This document shows, piece by piece, positions 53,199 to 61,794 of a stretch of 64,000 nt of DNA. A program made the translations under genes and the position numbers. The stretch spans positions 1 to 64,000 of the forward strand of contig NZ_SDIC01000009.1 of the NCBI RefSeq assembly GCF_004116405.1, given 5' to 3'. Below the pieces are notes generated by a model that did not search any database, had not been told where the DNA came from, and worked only from the letters and a program-made list of their open reading frames with translations. Every line of letters starts with the position of its first letter. The stretch's first letter is position 1. Source of the DNA: Halegenticoccus tardaugens (GTDB lineage: Archaea; Halobacteriota; Halobacteria; Halobacteriales; Haloferacaceae).

Positions 53199-53212
53199 AT
53201 GAAAAACAATTA
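53199..53212 (+). promoter_or_regulatory. ETF operon promoter element
   Basis: A 14-bp AT-rich box, ATGAAAAACAATTA, 42 bp before the etfB ATG in a GC-rich spacer. The same 14 bases lie 40 bp before the HTH-GNAT gene at 58008-58021, so it likely includes BRE/TATA plus a shared regulator site. Confidence 0.55.
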
Positions 53213-53240
53213 AGGACGCGCGCGACCCTCTCTTAGTTCG

Positions 53241-54110
53241 ATGGTATCACTACACACTGTCGTTCTGACGAAAGGCGTCCCCGACTTCCGCGAGGGGCAG
53301 GTCTCCTTCGACGAGGAGGGCCACCTGGAGCGGGGGAAGACGCCGACGGTGATGAACCCGAACGACTCGCACGCGCTCGACGCCGCCCTCCAGACCCGGG
53401 TTCGACACGGCGGCCGAGTGAGCGTGATGAGTATGGGACCCCCGGGGTACAAGGACGTGCTCAGGGAGGCGATGGAATCGTCGTACGCCGACGACCTGTA
53501 TCTCGTTTCCGATCGCGAACTCGCGGCGTCGGACACGTGGGCGACCTCGATCACGCTCGCGACGGCCATCGAGCGACTCGGCGAGCCCGACGTCGTCTTC
53601 GCGGGGTTCAAGACGGCCGACGGGGAGACCGGCCACACCGGCCCGCAGACGTGCTGGTGTCTCGACATGCCGATCGTCACCCACGTGATCGCCCTCGACA
53701 TCGACCCCGAGGAGCGCACCCTCCGGGCGAAGCGCCTCGTCGAGGGCGACATCGAGGAGATCGAGACGGTCGAGACGTCGCTGCCGGCGTTCGTCGTCGC
53801 CGATCCCGAGTTCGACCCGACCTATCGGACGGCGTCGCACAGGCTCGAACTGAAGGACCTCCGGGCGCGGACGAAGCGGCGCGCCGAGGCGTTCGAAGAC
53901 CACCTCACCGTCTGGGATCACGTCAACCTGAACCTCGACCCGGACTACATCGGCCTCGACGGGTCGCCGACGATCGTCTCCTCCGTCGACCCGATCCCGA
54001 AGGCCCCGGCCGAGCGCGAGGCGACGATGGTCGAGCCGAACGACGAGGAGGGAATGCGCGAGGTGCTCGACGTCATGCGCCCGCTCGCGGCCGGCGGAGG
54101 GGGTGACTGA
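53241..54110 (+). CDS. etfB: electron transfer flavoprotein, beta subunit (FixA)
   Basis: ETF beta, 289 aa: contains one nucleotide-binding domain that with EtfA holds FAD and AMP/FAD. It starts MVSLHTVVLTKGVPDFREGQ and has MNPNDSHALDAALQTR, the ETF_beta FAGFKTADGETGHTGPQTCW block, and a long C-terminal extension. Together with FixCX it is of the FixABCX type, which may bifurcate electrons between a quinone and a low-potential ferredoxin. The ATG follows the shared AT-rich box. Confidence 0.92.
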   Translation: MVSLHTVVLTKGVPDFREGQVSFDEEGHLERGKTPTVMNPNDSHALDAALQTRVRHGGRVSVMSMGPPGYKDVLREAMESSYADDLYLVSDRELAASDTWATSITLATAIERLGEPDVVFAGFKTADGETGHTGPQTCWCLDMPIVTHVIALDIDPEERTLRAKRLVEGDIEEIETVETSLPAFVVADPEFDPTYRTASHRLELKDLRARTKRRAEAFEDHLTVWDHVNLNLDPDYIGLDGSPTIVSSVDPIPKAPAEREATMVEPNDEEGMREVLDVMRPLAAGGGGD

Positions 54111-54112
54111 CG

Positions 54113-55870
54113 ATGGCGGACGGCTCCGACGACTTCGACCCGAACGAGTACGAGATCGCCGAACTCGGCCCGGCGATCAAGGACGTGGAGGACGCCGAGG
54201 CGCTGAACGCCATCCTCGACCGCGAGGAATCGGGACAGAACCGCCCGCAGGCGATCGCGCTCATCGAGAGCCGGATCGAGAAGTACGAGGGGCCGGAAGC
54301 GGAGGTCGAGGAGGACCTCGACGACCTCGACCCCGCCGAGATGAGCGCCGCGGACGTCGGCAACGCGATCCAGGGGATCGAGGAGACCGAGAAGCTCGAA
54401 CGGCTCCTCGACGCGGAGGAAGCGGGGAAGGACCGCGGCAGCGTCAAGCGCCTGATCCGGAGCCGCATCGACTCCGTCGACGGCGGCGACGAGGACGAAG
54501 CGGAGGCGGAGGAAGCGGAACCCGAGACGCCCGAGGAGCGCCACCCCGACCTCGACCACCCGACCGCCGACAAGCGGCACGTCCGGGCGCTCGCCGACGG
54601 CGTCTACCGCGACACGTGGGTGTACTGCGAGACGCAGGCCGGCGACCTCGTCGACGTCTCCCGGGAGATGCTCGGGAAGGCCCGAGAGCTGATGGACGGG
54701 TACAACGACGAGTACGACGCGGACGAGCGCGTCGTCGGCGTCCTCATCGGAAGCGACGTCGAGAGGCACGCCGAGGAGGTGATCGCCTGCGGCGCGGACG
54801 TCGTCGTCGTCCACGAGGACGACCGCCTCGAACGCTTCCGGCACAAGCCGTACGCGGAGATCTTCTGCGACATGGCCCGCTGGGGCGGCGATCCGCGGGA
54901 GGAGAGGGGCCCCGACGAGGCCGACTGGCGCGACTACGACGAGCCGCGGTACGTGCTCTTTCCGGCGACGAACAACGGCCGCGACCTCTCCGCGCAGGTG
55001 CAGGCGGAACTCGACAGCGGCCTCGCCAGCGACTGCTCGGGGCTCTACATCGAGGACGCGGTCATCTCGAACCCCGTGAAGACCGGCGCGCCGGGCGAGA
55101 AGCGGACGTTCGAGCGCGTCCTGCACATGAAGCGGCCGGACTTCAGCGGCTTCGAGTACTCCACCATCCTCTGTCTGGACAACCCGAACCGGGAGTTCCA
55201 CCCGCAGGGCGCGTCGGTGATCCCGGGGAGCTTCGAGATCCCCGAACCGGACTTCGAGCGAGAGGGCGAGGTGGTCGACCACGATCTCGCCCTCGACGAC
55301 GGCTGGTTCCGCGTCGACGTGACGGAGTTCGACAGGCTGGACGAGGGGATCGACCTCACCGGTCACGACGTCATCGTCGCCGTCGGGCGCGGCATCGGCG
55401 AGAACCCGACGCTCGGGATGGAGCTGGCGCTCGCCCTCGCCGACGCGTTCGAGGACGCCGAGGTCGGCGTCTCCCGCGGCATCGTCACCGGTTCGTACAA
55501 TTTCGACGGACACGTCGAGGCGTACACCCGCGAGGAGCGCCAGATCGGCGAGACGGGACAGGTCGTCGCGCCGACGCTGTACGTCGCGGCGGGCATCAGC
55601 GGCGCGGTCCAGCACAAGGTCGGCATGGACGAGTCGGACACCATCGTCGCGATCAACACGGACCCGAACGCCCGGATCCGCGACTTCTCCGATTATTTCG
55701 TCGAGGGCGACCTCTTCGAGGTGCTCCCGCGGCTGACGGAGGCGGTGAAGACCGGCGAACTGGACCTGCAGGCCGTCGCGGACGGGAGCGGAAGCGGCGT
55801 CACGGACGGCGGGAGAGACGCCGTCGAGACGGACGAAGACGCGGGGACGGACGGAGGTGAGGCCCGATGA
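54113..55870 (+). CDS. etfA: electron transfer flavoprotein, alpha subunit with duplicated N-terminal helical domain
   Basis: EtfA, 585 aa, longer than the usual 300-400. The C-terminal FAD-binding domain is normal (GISGAVQHKVGMDESDTIVA, with GRGIGENPTLG). The first 125 residues hold two copies of a helical domain, about 13-58 and 76-122, that share G-x-AI, E-x-L-x-x-LD-x-EE-x-G-x-x-R and LI-x-SRI. An acidic linker (GGDEDEAEAEEAEPETPEER) joins them to the ETF part. Function of the extension is unknown; it might tether partners. Start ATG 54113 follows etfB by two bases. Confidence 0.9.
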   Translation: MADGSDDFDPNEYEIAELGPAIKDVEDAEALNAILDREESGQNRPQAIALIESRIEKYEGPEAEVEEDLDDLDPAEMSAADVGNAIQGIEETEKLERLLDAEEAGKDRGSVKRLIRSRIDSVDGGDEDEAEAEEAEPETPEERHPDLDHPTADKRHVRALADGVYRDTWVYCETQAGDLVDVSREMLGKARELMDGYNDEYDADERVVGVLIGSDVERHAEEVIACGADVVVVHEDDRLERFRHKPYAEIFCDMARWGGDPREERGPDEADWRDYDEPRYVLFPATNNGRDLSAQVQAELDSGLASDCSGLYIEDAVISNPVKTGAPGEKRTFERVLHMKRPDFSGFEYSTILCLDNPNREFHPQGASVIPGSFEIPEPDFEREGEVVDHDLALDDGWFRVDVTEFDRLDEGIDLTGHDVIVAVGRGIGENPTLGMELALALADAFEDAEVGVSRGIVTGSYNFDGHVEAYTREERQIGETGQVVAPTLYVAAGISGAVQHKVGMDESDTIVAINTDPNARIRDFSDYFVEGDLFEVLPRLTEAVKTGELDLQAVADGSGSGVTDGGRDAVETDEDAGTDGGEAR

Positions 55871-57540
55871 GCGACGGCGACGACTACGAGCACTTCGAGG
55901 CGGTCGTCGTCGGCGCGGGGCCGGGCGGGGCCGCCGCGGCGGCGACGCTCGCGCGGTACGGCGTCGAGACGCTCGTCCTCGAACGCGGTGTCGACGCCGG
56001 CTCGAAGAACGTCTCCGGCGGGCTCATCTACGCCGAGGAGTCCGCGCCGTACACGATCGACGCGCTCTTCGACGGCTTCCGCGAGGAGGCCGCGGAGCGA
56101 CCCGTCACGGAGTACTACCTCCACAACGTCGCGGGCGAGACGGTCAAGACGTTCGACATCACCCGACTGCACGAACACGACACCGAGTGGTCCGACGCGG
56201 TGCTCCGCCGGAAGATGGACTCGTGGATCGCCGATCGGGTTCACGAGATGGCGCGCGAGACCGGCGGCGGCCTCCTGACCGACGTTCGGGTGAACGGCCT
56301 GCTCCGGGAGGGCGGCGAGATCGTCGGCGTCACCTGCGACGAACTCGACCCGATCACGGCCGACGTGATCGTCGCCGCGGACGGCGTCAACAGCGAACTC
56401 GCCCGCGACGCCGGGCTCATGGACTGGGAGGACCCCTCCGAGTGGTTCCAGGGCGTCAAGGCCGTCGTCGACGTACCCGGCGACGAGATCGCAGAGCGGT
56501 TCGACGTGGACGAGGACGAGGGCGTCGCGCACCTCTTTTCCGGCGACCTGTTCTCGGACGTCCGCGGCGGGGGGTTCCTCTACACGAACACCGACTCGCT
56601 CTCGATCGGGACGGTGTTCCACCTCGACAGCCTCGTCGCGGAGCGGGCGGAACCGCACGAACTGCTCGACGCGCTGCTCACCCACCCGCTTCTCGCGGAG
56701 TGGCTCGGCGACGAGTACCGCGAGCGCGAGTACTCGGCGAAGCTCGTGCCGGACTCGAAGAAGGTCGCACACCCCGAGCCGCACGCGGACCGCCTGCTCC
56801 TCGTCGGCGACGCCGCCGGCCAGATGCAGGCGCAGGGGCCGATCATCAAGGGGATGAACCACGCCGTCACGGCCGGCGCGCTCGCGGCCGAGGCCTACGC
56901 GGAGGCGAGCGCCCGCGGCGACCCCGACTCCGCGGGCAAGCGGTACGCGGGGAAACTGCGCAGCGAAGGCGTGATGCGGAAGCTCAGGCCGCGCGGGTAC
57001 GAGGCGGTTCGGACGCTCGGCGAGCGCGACGCGGCGACGGACGCGATCGACGCCGTCCTGACGTCGTCCGTGGGTCGAACTGGGGTTCGAGCCGCGGGTC
57101 GCCTGCTCGGGCGACTGTACAGCTCACCGCGGCTCGCCATGATGGTGCCGGACACGCGGACGCCGTACGTCACGCTCCCGAGCGTCATCGCCGAGGAGCT
57201 GGGCGAGCCGGTGACCGGCGAGAGCCGGGTCGACCCGCCGAGCCTCGAAGAGCGCATCGGGAACCTGACGTACGACACCGACATCGGCAACCCGCACATC
57301 GTCCTCACGGACAACTCCTACGAGGCCAGCGGCGCGGCCGTGACGGCCTGTCCGGTGAGCGCCAGGGACTTCGGCGGCGGCTGCTACCGAGAGGAGACGG
57401 TTCGGACGAACGGGGACGAGGAGACGGTCGTGAGCCTCGACACCCAGCCCTGCGTCGAGTGCGGCACGTGCGCCATCGTCGCGGCCACGGAGTGGGAGCA
57501 CCCGCGCGGCGGCAAGGGCGTGGAGTTCAGGGAGGGGTGA
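55867..57540 (+). CDS. fixC: FixC-FixX fusion, ETF:quinone oxidoreductase-like
   Basis: Membrane-associated flavoprotein of 557 aa that passes electrons from ETF to quinone. FAD motif VVVGAGPGGAAAAATL is near the start (residues 11-26), then GDAAGQMQAQGPIIKGMNHA with the quinone-site segment. The C-terminal 95 residues form a ferredoxin-like FixX domain with TACPVSARDF and CVECGTCAI, so FixC and FixX are fused here. The start overlaps the etfA stop by four bases. Confidence 0.93.
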   Translation: MSDGDDYEHFEAVVVGAGPGGAAAAATLARYGVETLVLERGVDAGSKNVSGGLIYAEESAPYTIDALFDGFREEAAERPVTEYYLHNVAGETVKTFDITRLHEHDTEWSDAVLRRKMDSWIADRVHEMARETGGGLLTDVRVNGLLREGGEIVGVTCDELDPITADVIVAADGVNSELARDAGLMDWEDPSEWFQGVKAVVDVPGDEIAERFDVDEDEGVAHLFSGDLFSDVRGGGFLYTNTDSLSIGTVFHLDSLVAERAEPHELLDALLTHPLLAEWLGDEYREREYSAKLVPDSKKVAHPEPHADRLLLVGDAAGQMQAQGPIIKGMNHAVTAGALAAEAYAEASARGDPDSAGKRYAGKLRSEGVMRKLRPRGYEAVRTLGERDAATDAIDAVLTSSVGRTGVRAAGRLLGRLYSSPRLAMMVPDTRTPYVTLPSVIAEELGEPVTGESRVDPPSLEERIGNLTYDTDIGNPHIVLTDNSYEASGAAVTACPVSARDFGGGCYREETVRTNGDEETVVSLDTQPCVECGTCAIVAATEWEHPRGGKGVEFREG

Positions 57541-57547
57541 CGATCGA

Positions 57548-57976
57548 ATGAGCGATCGGACGGCGGACGCCGGGGAAACGCGGGACGCGGAGGGGCGGAC
57601 GCCGCGGACGGCCGACGAGCCCTTCGCCGGGCGGATTCGCGCGCTCGCCGCCGCCGCCCGGCGCGAGCGCGAGGCGTTCGTCCCGCCGACCGATCCGCCG
57701 TCCGAGGAGCGCGCGCTGTCGTACCTCCGGGCGGGCCTCGGACCGACCGTGTCGCTGTACCTCGAGGCGCGGACCGGCGACCGGTACGCGGCGTTCGCCC
57801 CGGAGGAGCTCGCGCTGCTCGGGCGGGCGACGAACGACTGGCTCTCGCTGTACGCCCGGTGTTACGGGGTCGACTTCGATCCCGACTTCACGGTCAGGGA
57901 GGTCGCGGAACTCGTCGTCCGCACGCACGACCTCCGCGACACGGCGCAGCTTCTGACCCGCGTACCCGACCGCTGA
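57548..57976 (+). CDS. hypothetical protein of ETF operon
   Basis: A 142-aa acidic protein, MSDRTADAGETRDAEGRTPR..., conserved downstream of fixC in haloarchaea. N-terminal 40 residues are disordered; the rest is helical (ERALSYLRAGLGPTVSLYLE, then FTVREVAELVVRTHDLRDTA). No cysteine or metal motif. It starts 7 bp after fixC, so it is probably co-transcribed. I do not recognise a family. Confidence 0.7.
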   Translation: MSDRTADAGETRDAEGRTPRTADEPFAGRIRALAAAARREREAFVPPTDPPSEERALSYLRAGLGPTVSLYLEARTGDRYAAFAPEELALLGRATNDWLSLYARCYGVDFDPDFTVREVAELVVRTHDLRDTAQLLTRVPDR

Positions 57977-58007
57977 CGCCCCTCTCCCCTGGCGGCCGAG
58001 GTATAAC

Positions 58008-58021
58008 ATGAAAAACAATTA
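58008..58021 (+). promoter_or_regulatory. HTH-GNAT promoter element
   Basis: Identical 14-bp AT-rich box to the ETF operon promoter, ATGAAAAACAATTA, 40 bp before the ATG at 58048. Confidence 0.55.
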
Positions 58022-58047
58022 TGTACTGGCGTGCGGTAACAGTACGC

Positions 58048-58782
58048 ATGGATCTGACCGAGACCCTGACCTTCAACGACGACGACCGTCGGGACGTGTA
58101 CAACTACATCGAGCGCCACGGCGCGGTGCGCGAGGACGAACTCCGACGCGCGCTGAACCTCGACCCGAGCGCGCTCGGCGTCCACCTCACGATCCTCCGG
58201 CGAGACGGGTACGTCCGGAAGGTCGGAAACAAGCTTCAGGTGGCGTACCAGGAGGACTTCGCGGAGAAACACGAGTCCGGGGACGTCGCGTTCACGATCA
58301 GGAGCGCCGACCAGGTGGACCTGTCCGAACTCATCGAGGTGATGCGGATGGTCGCGGAGGAGGGGTCGTACATCGAGGCCGAGACGGTCGCCGACATGAT
58401 CGACCACGAGGAGGTGATCCTGCGGCACAACGAGCTCCACTCGCGGATGTTCTTCGTCGCCACCATCGACGACGAGGTGGTCGGGTGGGTCCACCTCGAC
58501 CTGCCGGAGGCGGAGAAGCTGGGCCACACCGCCGTCCTCACCGTCGGCGTTCACCCGGAGCACCGCGGCCACGGCGTCGGCGGACGGCTGCTCGACCGGG
58601 GCGTCGAGTGGGCCCGCGACCGCGGCTTCGAGAAGCTCTACAACAGCGTCCCCGCGACGAACGAGACGGCCATCGAGTTCCTCGAAGCGCACGGGTGGGA
58701 GACGGAAGCCGTCAGGCGCGACCACTACAGGATCGACGACGAGTACGTGGACGAGGTGATGATGGCCGTCGGCCTCCGCTGA
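58048..58782 (+). CDS. HTH-GNAT acetyltransferase
   Basis: A 244-aa protein: an N-terminal winged HTH (about 8-65, YNYIERHGAVREDELRRAL) fused to a GNAT domain (about 80-240) with the acetyl-CoA loop VGVHPEHRGHGVGGRLL and VPATNETAIEFLEAHGWETE. Probably DNA-binding and acetylating, perhaps an acetyltransferase with a regulatory domain. Shares a promoter element with the ETF operon, which suggests joint control. ATG 58048 is the start; a GTG/ATG at 58021 lies in the promoter box. Confidence 0.85.
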   Translation: MDLTETLTFNDDDRRDVYNYIERHGAVREDELRRALNLDPSALGVHLTILRRDGYVRKVGNKLQVAYQEDFAEKHESGDVAFTIRSADQVDLSELIEVMRMVAEEGSYIEAETVADMIDHEEVILRHNELHSRMFFVATIDDEVVGWVHLDLPEAEKLGHTAVLTVGVHPEHRGHGVGGRLLDRGVEWARDRGFEKLYNSVPATNETAIEFLEAHGWETEAVRRDHYRIDDEYVDEVMMAVGLR

Positions 58783-58810
58783 GCGCGCGTCGGCCGCGGC
58801 CGGAAGGCGT

Positions 58811-58975
58811 TCACCGCCAGTGGTCTTCGGCACCTTCTAACGGTTCGGCGACGACCCCGTCCCGCTGGACCAGCGCGCGCCCGTGCCCCGTGCAGACGTT
58901 TCTGTCCTCGGCCCACGGAACGTGGAGGCGGACGGCCGCCGGTTCGTCGCACCCCTCCTCCGCGCAGGAATCCAT
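58811..58975 (-). CDS. small zinc-binding protein
   Basis: A 54-aa minus-strand protein, MDSCAEEGCDEPAAVRLHVP..., with CAEEGC at the start and a CTGH downstream, consistent with a C-x4-C and C-x2-H zinc site. Acidic composition fits a real gene and the reading frame is intact. It is too short for most ORF lists. It ends 28 bp from the convergent HTH-GNAT stop. Function unknown. Confidence 0.6.
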   Translation of the reverse strand: MDSCAEEGCDEPAAVRLHVPWAEDRNVCTGHGRALVQRDGVVAEPLEGAEDHWR

Positions 58976-58997
58976 GCCGATGGCTACCGCGCGGTCG

Positions 58998-61259
58998 CTA
59001 ATCGGTGTATCGCTCCCGCTCGTCGAGCGCCGCGTCGGTCCCGTAGCGGTCCACGAGCGGTTCGTAGGCCCTCCCGAGCGCGCGCATGCACTGGCCGGTC
59101 GAGAGGTACCCCAGTTCGTCGGCGACGGCGGGCCACGGACGGGCTTGCAGTACCTTCAGCACCAGCAGTCGCTCCTCTCGCGGGGTCAGGTCGACGCGAT
59201 CCGGCGCGGTCAGGTGCGCGAGCGCCAGCCGACGGAACGCCTCCGGCGCGGTCGTGTAGAGGCCGGGGCCGTACGACGCGCCGACGACGACGCGCCAGTC
59301 CCGATCCCCGAGGTCCGGCGTCGACTCCGCGCCGGCCGCCCGCAGCGCCGCCCGCGCGACGTCCGGGTCGAGATCCCGAAGCGGATCGGAGAGGACGCCC
59401 GCCGCCCGCCCCGCGAACCACTCGACGTGGCGGTCGCGGAGGTCGCGGCCCGCCGCAGAAAGCGGCAGGAGCATGAGCGCAGAGTACTCGCCGCTCGTCT
59501 CGTTGCGCGTCGTGGAGAGGTGGACCGTCCGGTAGCCGTTCCGGTCCCAGAACGAGAGGAGTTCCGGCGTCGCGCCGTAGCCCACGCCGAGCCAGTCGAC
59601 TCGCTCCGAAAGCTCCTCGCGCACCTCGCGCAGGAGGTGCGACCCGAGCCCGCGCGAGCGGACGGCGTGGTGCGTGGCGATGCGCATGACCCGGCGGCCG
59701 ACCGGGACGCCGGCGTCCTCGTCGCGGAGCTGGCTCGTGAGCACGTCGGGGAGCATGTTCCCGCGGACGCGCGCGCCGTCGTACATCGACCGCCGCGTCT
59801 CGGCGTCCAGCCCGCCCTCGCGCGCGAGCAGCGCGACGGATACGACGTGGCCGTCGCGAAACAGCGCGCGCAGGGAGAGGTTCGGCGCGTCGAGCAGGCG
59901 GGCGAGGTCGTCCGGCTCCGTCCGGTAGTGCGCGAGCACGAGGAGGCCGAACGCCTCGCGCAGCAGGTGCTCGTCGCGGAGCAGGTCGTCCGGCGTCAGC
60001 GCCCGGTACTCGACTCGCTCGGGCGTCGCGTCGGCGACGAGCGGCTCGACCGGCGGTCGCGCGTCGAGCAGGAGCGCGCGGAACGCCCACGTCTCGACGG
60101 GGTCGCCGGCGGCGTAGCGGATCGGCTCGTCGAGGCGGACGTCGCGGACGGCGAACCGGCTCTCCCGTACGCGGTCGCGGAAGCGGACCGAGAACCCACG
60201 GCCCGCGCCCTCGTAGCCGTGGACGGTGGTGAAGAAGCCGACCGCGGGGGCGACGAGAAACCGAGAGAGCAGCCGGACCGGGAGCGCCGCGGCCTCGTCG
60301 ACGAGCACGACGTCCGGCCCGCCGGACTCGACGAGACGGTCCGCCGCGTGGGGCGGCGCGGCGAACCGGACGCGCCCGCCTGCCGCCGTTTCGAGGGTTC
60401 TCTTTTCGTCGTCTCCGCTCGAATCCACGAGCGCACCGAGCGTCGAGAGCAGTTCGCCGGCCCGGGCGAACACCTCCGCGGCGTTTCGGAACCCCGGCGC
60501 GGTGACGAGGACGTCCCGCCCGTCCGCCGCGAGGCTCCCGGCGGCCAGCCCCGCCGCGCTCGACTTTCCGCGGCCGCGATCCGCCTCCGCGACGACCGCG
60601 GCGTCCGGGTCGCGGAGCGATTCGAGCGCCCGCACGGCCCGCGCCTGATCCACGGTCACGCAGGCCTCGTACGCGGCGGTCGGGAAGGCCCGTTCGTCGG
60701 GGACGGCGGGCGCGGACCGGGACGGGGGCGCGTCGGCCCCGGTGAGTCCGTCGCGTTCGACGCGCTCGCGCCCCCCGGACAGGGAGACGACGGCGACGCC
60801 GGGGTGCTCGCGGATCGTGTCCACGAGCCGCGTCCGAAACCGGCACCCCACGTCGGATGCGTCGAACGGCGGGACCGCGAGGTGCTCGTCGAACGCGTCG
60901 CGGCGGTCCGGCCAGTCGTCGAGCGGCGGGGTCAGGAGGACGAGGAGGCCGCCGCCGTCGACCGCGCCGACCACCCGGCCGAGGACGTTCGGCGAGAAGC
61001 CCTCGTGGGCGTCGAGCACGACGACCTCGCGCGTCCGCCCCAGCAACTCCCCCGCGCGCGAGGGCGAAACGCGATCGAACCGGAACCCCTCGCGGGCCGT
61101 GACGACCGTCACGCCCTCGTCCGGGATCCCGGCCGCGTCGATCGCCCCGAACGCGGCGTCGACGCCCGCGTTCCGGTCCCCGGCGAGGACGAGGAGCCGA
61201 CGCTCGTTCATCCGCGCGGCCTCGTCGCGCAGGGCCGACGCGAGCGTGGAGACGTCCAT
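58998..61259 (-). CDS. tmcA: tRNA(Met) cytidine acetyltransferase
   Basis: Acetylates cytidine (ac4C) in tRNA and, in archaea, other RNAs, using ATP and acetyl-CoA. Domains in the 753-aa protein: N-terminal DUF1726, helicase-like ATPase with Walker A DRGRGKSSAAG near 227-237 and VLVDEAAALP, and a GNAT domain with RSRGLGSHLL. C-terminal tRNA-binding region present. ATG 61259. The long plus-strand open frame through this gene is an antisense shadow caused by high GC. Confidence 0.95.
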   Translation of the reverse strand: MDVSTLASALRDEAARMNERRLLVLAGDRNAGVDAAFGAIDAAGIPDEGVTVVTAREGFRFDRVSPSRAGELLGRTREVVVLDAHEGFSPNVLGRVVGAVDGGGLLVLLTPPLDDWPDRRDAFDEHLAVPPFDASDVGCRFRTRLVDTIREHPGVAVVSLSGGRERVERDGLTGADAPPSRSAPAVPDERAFPTAAYEACVTVDQARAVRALESLRDPDAAVVAEADRGRGKSSAAGLAAGSLAADGRDVLVTAPGFRNAAEVFARAGELLSTLGALVDSSGDDEKRTLETAAGGRVRFAAPPHAADRLVESGGPDVVLVDEAAALPVRLLSRFLVAPAVGFFTTVHGYEGAGRGFSVRFRDRVRESRFAVRDVRLDEPIRYAAGDPVETWAFRALLLDARPPVEPLVADATPERVEYRALTPDDLLRDEHLLREAFGLLVLAHYRTEPDDLARLLDAPNLSLRALFRDGHVVSVALLAREGGLDAETRRSMYDGARVRGNMLPDVLTSQLRDEDAGVPVGRRVMRIATHHAVRSRGLGSHLLREVREELSERVDWLGVGYGATPELLSFWDRNGYRTVHLSTTRNETSGEYSALMLLPLSAAGRDLRDRHVEWFAGRAAGVLSDPLRDLDPDVARAALRAAGAESTPDLGDRDWRVVVGASYGPGLYTTAPEAFRRLALAHLTAPDRVDLTPREERLLVLKVLQARPWPAVADELGYLSTGQCMRALGRAYEPLVDRYGTDAALDERERYTD

Positions 61260-61421
61260 ACCTCTCGATACCGATCGGTCGGGGTAATGGTTTCCGTCCG
61301 CGACGCGGACGGAGGGGGGCGCGCGGCCGTCGCAACCGTCGCCGTCGCGTCACCAACGGAGCGTCGTCGTCAGCACGTCGCCGCTCGATTCCCGGAAAAA
61401 AGGCTCGGACCGACCGCCGCG

Positions 61422-61715
61422 CTACGCCTGTTCGGCCGCGAGGTCGTCCAGCTCCTCCAGTTCGTCGAACTCGTCGTCCCCGCCGGTGGCCTTCTTCGCG
61501 GCCGCCGCGATGGCGATCAAGACCGCGAGCGCGAACAGGACCTTCATCCCCTTTCCGCCGCCGGACTCCTCCGTCGCTTCCTCTTCGTCCTCGCCGAATT
61601 CGAGGTCCGTCTCCTCGGCGTCCTCGTCGGAGGAACCGCCGAACGTTTTCGACCCCAGCTGAACGGTGCCGTCGTGGAAGTGCAGTTCCAGCATCGTGAA
61701 CGATTTCTTCGACAT
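61422..61715 (-). CDS. small single-pass membrane protein
   Basis: A 97-aa haloarchaeal protein. It begins MSKKSFTMLELHFHDGTVQL, with strand-like residues 5-25, then an acidic stretch with TDLEFGEDEEEATEES, one transmembrane helix (about 56-72, MKVLFALAVLIAIAAAA) and an acidic C-terminal tail. No known function. It is divergent from the M42 peptidase gene. Gene support is good because of its two distinct segments and intact frame. Confidence 0.7.
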   Translation of the reverse strand: MSKKSFTMLELHFHDGTVQLGSKTFGGSSDEDAEETDLEFGEDEEEATEESGGGKGMKVLFALAVLIAIAAAAKKATGGDDEFDELEELDDLAAEQA

Positions 61716-61794
61716 ACCCGTCAGTACGCCGACGGAACCCTTAGCCGTTATGCCCGATCGCGGGATTCATGCACTTCGTTCGCAAACGACAACC

